From: an uncultured Clostridia bacterium | GTDB taxonomy: Bacteria > Bacillota > Clostridia > Lachnospirales > Lachnospiraceae | Direction of reading: 5' to 3' | Length of the DNA: 35,178 nt | Assembly (NCBI GenBank): GCA_946629525.1 | Contig: CAMOXU010000018.1 | Location: 1-35,178 of the forward strand | Part shown: positions 33,372 to 35,178 of the stretch, piece by piece | Position numbering within the stretch: position 1 is the first letter of the stretch | Layout of the letters: every line of letters starts with the position of its first letter | Translations under genes and position numbers: made by a program | The notes under the pieces: model-generated | What the model saw: only the letters and a program-made list of their open reading frames with translations | Told to the model about the DNA's origin: nothing | The model's database searches: none

Positions 33372-34982
33372 ATGAAAATGAATCTTGCAAGTCTCAGTGA
33401 CAAGGCGGGATGGGAAAAGGCCGGCGTGACGCTTCCCGCGTATGATGTGGAGAAGATGGCGGCTGCGACAAAGGAAAATCCGATCTGGGTGCATTTCGGC
33501 GCAGGCAACATTTTCCGCGGATTTGTGGCAGAGCTTCAGCAGAAGCTTCTGAACGAGGGGAAGGCGGACAGAGGAATCATCGCCGTCGATACGTTCGACT
33601 ACGATATCATCAATCTCTGCTACCACCCGTATGACAATCTCTGTATGGTCGTCACGCTCCACGCGGACGGATCCATGGATAAGGATGTGCTGGGATCTGT
33701 CGCCGAGTCGATCGCCGTGAGTTCCGCGGACGCTTCCTTTGACCGTATGAAGGAGATCTTCCGGAATCCGTCCCTCCAGATGGTCAGCTTTACGATCACG
33801 GAGAAGGGCTATGCGATCTATGATCTCTCCGGAAACTTTATGAAGGTCGTCTCCGCTGACATCGAGGAAGGCCCTGCCCATGCAAGACATGCCATGAGCG
33901 TTGTCTGCGCAATGCTCCTTGAGCGCTTCAATGCCGGGAAGTTCCCGCTCGCTGTCGTCAGCATGGACAACTGCAGCCACAACGGCGAGAAGCTGAAGGC
34001 AAGCGTCGTGACGATCGCTGAAGAGTGGCAGAAGAAAGGTTTTGTCACGGAGGAATTCGTCGCGTATGTGAAGGATGAGGAGACTGTTTCCTTCCCGTGG
34101 AGCATGATCGACAAGATCACACCGCGCCCGGACAAGAAGGTCGAGGCGATGCTCGCTGAGAGCGGCGTGGAGGATATGGGTCCGATCAAGACATCCCGCG
34201 GAACCTTCGTATCTCCTTTCGTCAACGCGGAAGTCTCCCAGTATCTGGTCATTGAGGACCGTTTCCCGAACGGCCGTCCGGCTCTCGAGGAGGCCGGTGT
34301 CTATATGACGACCAGAGACGTCGTCAATATGACGGAGCGCATGAAGGTGACGACCTGCCTGAACCCGCTGCACACGGCGATGTCCGTATTCGGCGTGGTC
34401 CTGGGATATGATCATATCGCGAAGGAAATGAAAGACGAGGATATCGTGAACCTGATCACGAAGATCGGTTATGTGGAAGGCCTTCCGGTCGTGACGGATC
34501 CGGGCATCCTTCGTCCGGCCGATTTCATCGACGAGGTCGTGAAGGTCCGTCTGCCGAATCCGTTCATTCCGGATATGCCGCAGAGAATCGCTACGGACAC
34601 GAGCCAGAAGGTCGGCATCCGCTTTGGCGAGACGATCAAGTCCTACGCGGCCAGCGATTCGCTGAAGGTCGGAGATCTGACCTGCATCCCGCTCGCGATC
34701 GCCGGATGGTTCCGCTATCTGCTCGGTGTGGATGACAACGGACAGAAGTTCGAGTGCAGCGACGATCCGCTGCTTGCCGATCTGCAGGCGGCTCTCGCAG
34801 ATGTCGTCTGGAACGATCCGGAAAGCTACAAGGGACAGCTTGCGGGAATTCTCTCCAACAAGGCGGTCTTCGGATCGGATCTCGTCGAGCTCGGGCTCAG
34901 TGAGAAGATCGAGGGAATGTTCAAAGAGATGCTTGCCGGTGAGGGGTCTGTGAGAAAGACGCTGCACAAGTATACGGCATAA
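33372..34982 (+). CDS. uxuB: Mannitol dehydrogenase-family oxidoreductase, fructuronate (mannonate) reductase type
   Basis: The start at 33372 has AAAGGAAG upstream; earlier ATGs in frame overlap the preceding gene. The 536-residue protein has an N-terminal NAD-binding region (WVHFGAGNIFRGF), the conserved MDNCSHNG block, PWSMIDKITPRP, the catalytic CLNPLHTAM region and ATDTSQKVGIRFGETI. This set is that of UxuB/UxaB-like enzymes, which reduce fructuronate to mannonate or tagaturonate to altronate with NADH. Length matches UxuB (about 480-540). It follows uronate transport genes and fits the hexuronate pathway; the choice between fructuronate and tagaturonate needs biochemical data. Confidence 0.87.
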   Translation: MKMNLASLSDKAGWEKAGVTLPAYDVEKMAAATKENPIWVHFGAGNIFRGFVAELQQKLLNEGKADRGIIAVDTFDYDIINLCYHPYDNLCMVVTLHADGSMDKDVLGSVAESIAVSSADASFDRMKEIFRNPSLQMVSFTITEKGYAIYDLSGNFMKVVSADIEEGPAHARHAMSVVCAMLLERFNAGKFPLAVVSMDNCSHNGEKLKASVVTIAEEWQKKGFVTEEFVAYVKDEETVSFPWSMIDKITPRPDKKVEAMLAESGVEDMGPIKTSRGTFVSPFVNAEVSQYLVIEDRFPNGRPALEEAGVYMTTRDVVNMTERMKVTTCLNPLHTAMSVFGVVLGYDHIAKEMKDEDIVNLITKIGYVEGLPVVTDPGILRPADFIDEVVKVRLPNPFIPDMPQRIATDTSQKVGIRFGETIKSYAASDSLKVGDLTCIPLAIAGWFRYLLGVDDNGQKFECSDDPLLADLQAALADVVWNDPESYKGQLAGILSNKAVFGSDLVELGLSEKIEGMFKEMLAGEGSVRKTLHKYTA

Positions 34983-35075
34983 GAAGCCTGAGACAGGCGG
35001 CTGCGGAGCGTGCTGCTTCATGGACTTTCCGTTCCGCATAGGGGTTCGTGATTACCTGCAGGCATGAAAATATGA

Positions 35076-35120
35076 AAGAAGGGGACCTCCCCGGCGTGAC
35101 GCCGGGGAGGTCCCCTTCTT
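35076..35120 (+). terminator. Very strong terminator behind uxuB-like gene, target site of the intron
   Basis: Arms 35076-35097 and 35099-35120 are perfect complements over 22 bases (effective loop GTGAC), followed by a short T-rich tail. The group II intron begins six bases later. The 93 bases between the gene and the hairpin show nothing else. Confidence 0.9.
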
Positions 35121-35126
35121 GTCCTG

Positions 35127-35178
35127 GTGCGCCTGGCGGCGCACGTTTCTAACGGGTGAAAGTCCCGAATCCGCCCGG
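35127..35178 (+). mobile_element. 5' end of a group II intron (probably class C), truncated by the window edge
   Basis: GTGCGCCTGGCGGCGCAC at 35127 forms the initial GUGYG-type 5' splice site with a small hairpin, followed at 35154 by GGGTGAAAGTCCCG, the highly conserved domain I motif of bacterial group II introns. Insertion directly behind a terminator stem-loop is the known habit of group IIC introns. The reverse transcriptase gene and 3' end lie beyond the window. Confidence 0.82.

Noticed and set aside
32075..35039. Long minus-strand open frames opposite the second dctP and uxuB-like genes
   Set aside because: Antisense to well-supported genes; composition and lack of ribosome sites argue against coding.

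Overview
The window looks like chromosomal DNA of a fairly GC-rich anaerobic Firmicute, most likely a gut or rumen Lachnospiraceae-type Clostridium. The signs are: cytoplasmic glycoside hydrolases next to a YesMN-type two-component pair and a YesL homologue; an LplABC-type sugar ABC importer without its own ATPase; a T-box leader; a ferredoxin-linked 2-oxoacid oxidoreductase of the VorABCD type; and strong Shine-Dalgarno sequences. The taxon is inferred from gene content only.

Layout. (1) 74-4189: two convergent family-43 glycosidases; the second carries N-terminal ankyrin repeats. (2) 4549-6366: a LacI-family regulator and a one-pass membrane protein of unknown function. (3) 6617-11967: a beta-lactamase-fold serine hydrolase, divergent from a sugar importer (binding protein plus two permeases). 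(4) 12160-15777: a GDSL/SGNH esterase resembling rhamnogalacturonan acetylesterases, a structured leader, an ABC exporter and a YesL/DUF624 membrane protein. (5) 15892-19256: a small unknown gene, then a translationally coupled GH105 - GH28 pair. (6) 19483-24650 (minus strand): a VorABCD-type oxidoreductase operon and, upstream of it, a large HTH-cupin-acyl-CoA synthetase fusion controlled by a T-box. (7) 25107-28012: a KdgF-type cupin divergent from a YesM/YesN-type sensor-regulator pair. (8) 28382-34982: a TRAP transporter (DctP-DctQ-DctM), a NERD-like protein, a second DctP lipoprotein and a fructuronate/tagaturonate reductase-type enzyme. The window ends inside the 5' end of a group II intron that sits just behind a terminator.

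How the parts fit. Most genes form a pectin/hemicellulose uptake and breakdown locus. Extracellular oligosaccharides enter through the ABC and TRAP systems. The cytoplasmic GH43, GH28, GH105 and esterase trim acetylated, arabinose/xylose-decorated and uronate-containing oligomers. KdgF linearises unsaturated uronate, and the UxuB-type reductase feeds hexuronate catabolism. A palindromic LacI/CcpA-type operator appears at three places (4367, 8302, 16366). A pair of direct repeats next to a weak -35 box marks the TRAP promoter as a likely YesN target.

The most unusual part is the 19.5-25.1 kb block. A T-box leader with an apparent isoleucine specifier (ATC) precedes an XRE-cupin-acyl-CoA synthetase, which is followed by VorDBAC-type genes. 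Together they suggest assimilation of branched short-chain fatty acids: activation to the acyl-CoA, then reductive carboxylation to a 2-oxoacid for branched-chain amino acid synthesis, induced by isoleucine starvation. The pathway direction is inference. The T-box, its promoter and terminator, and the domain fusion are visible in the sequence.
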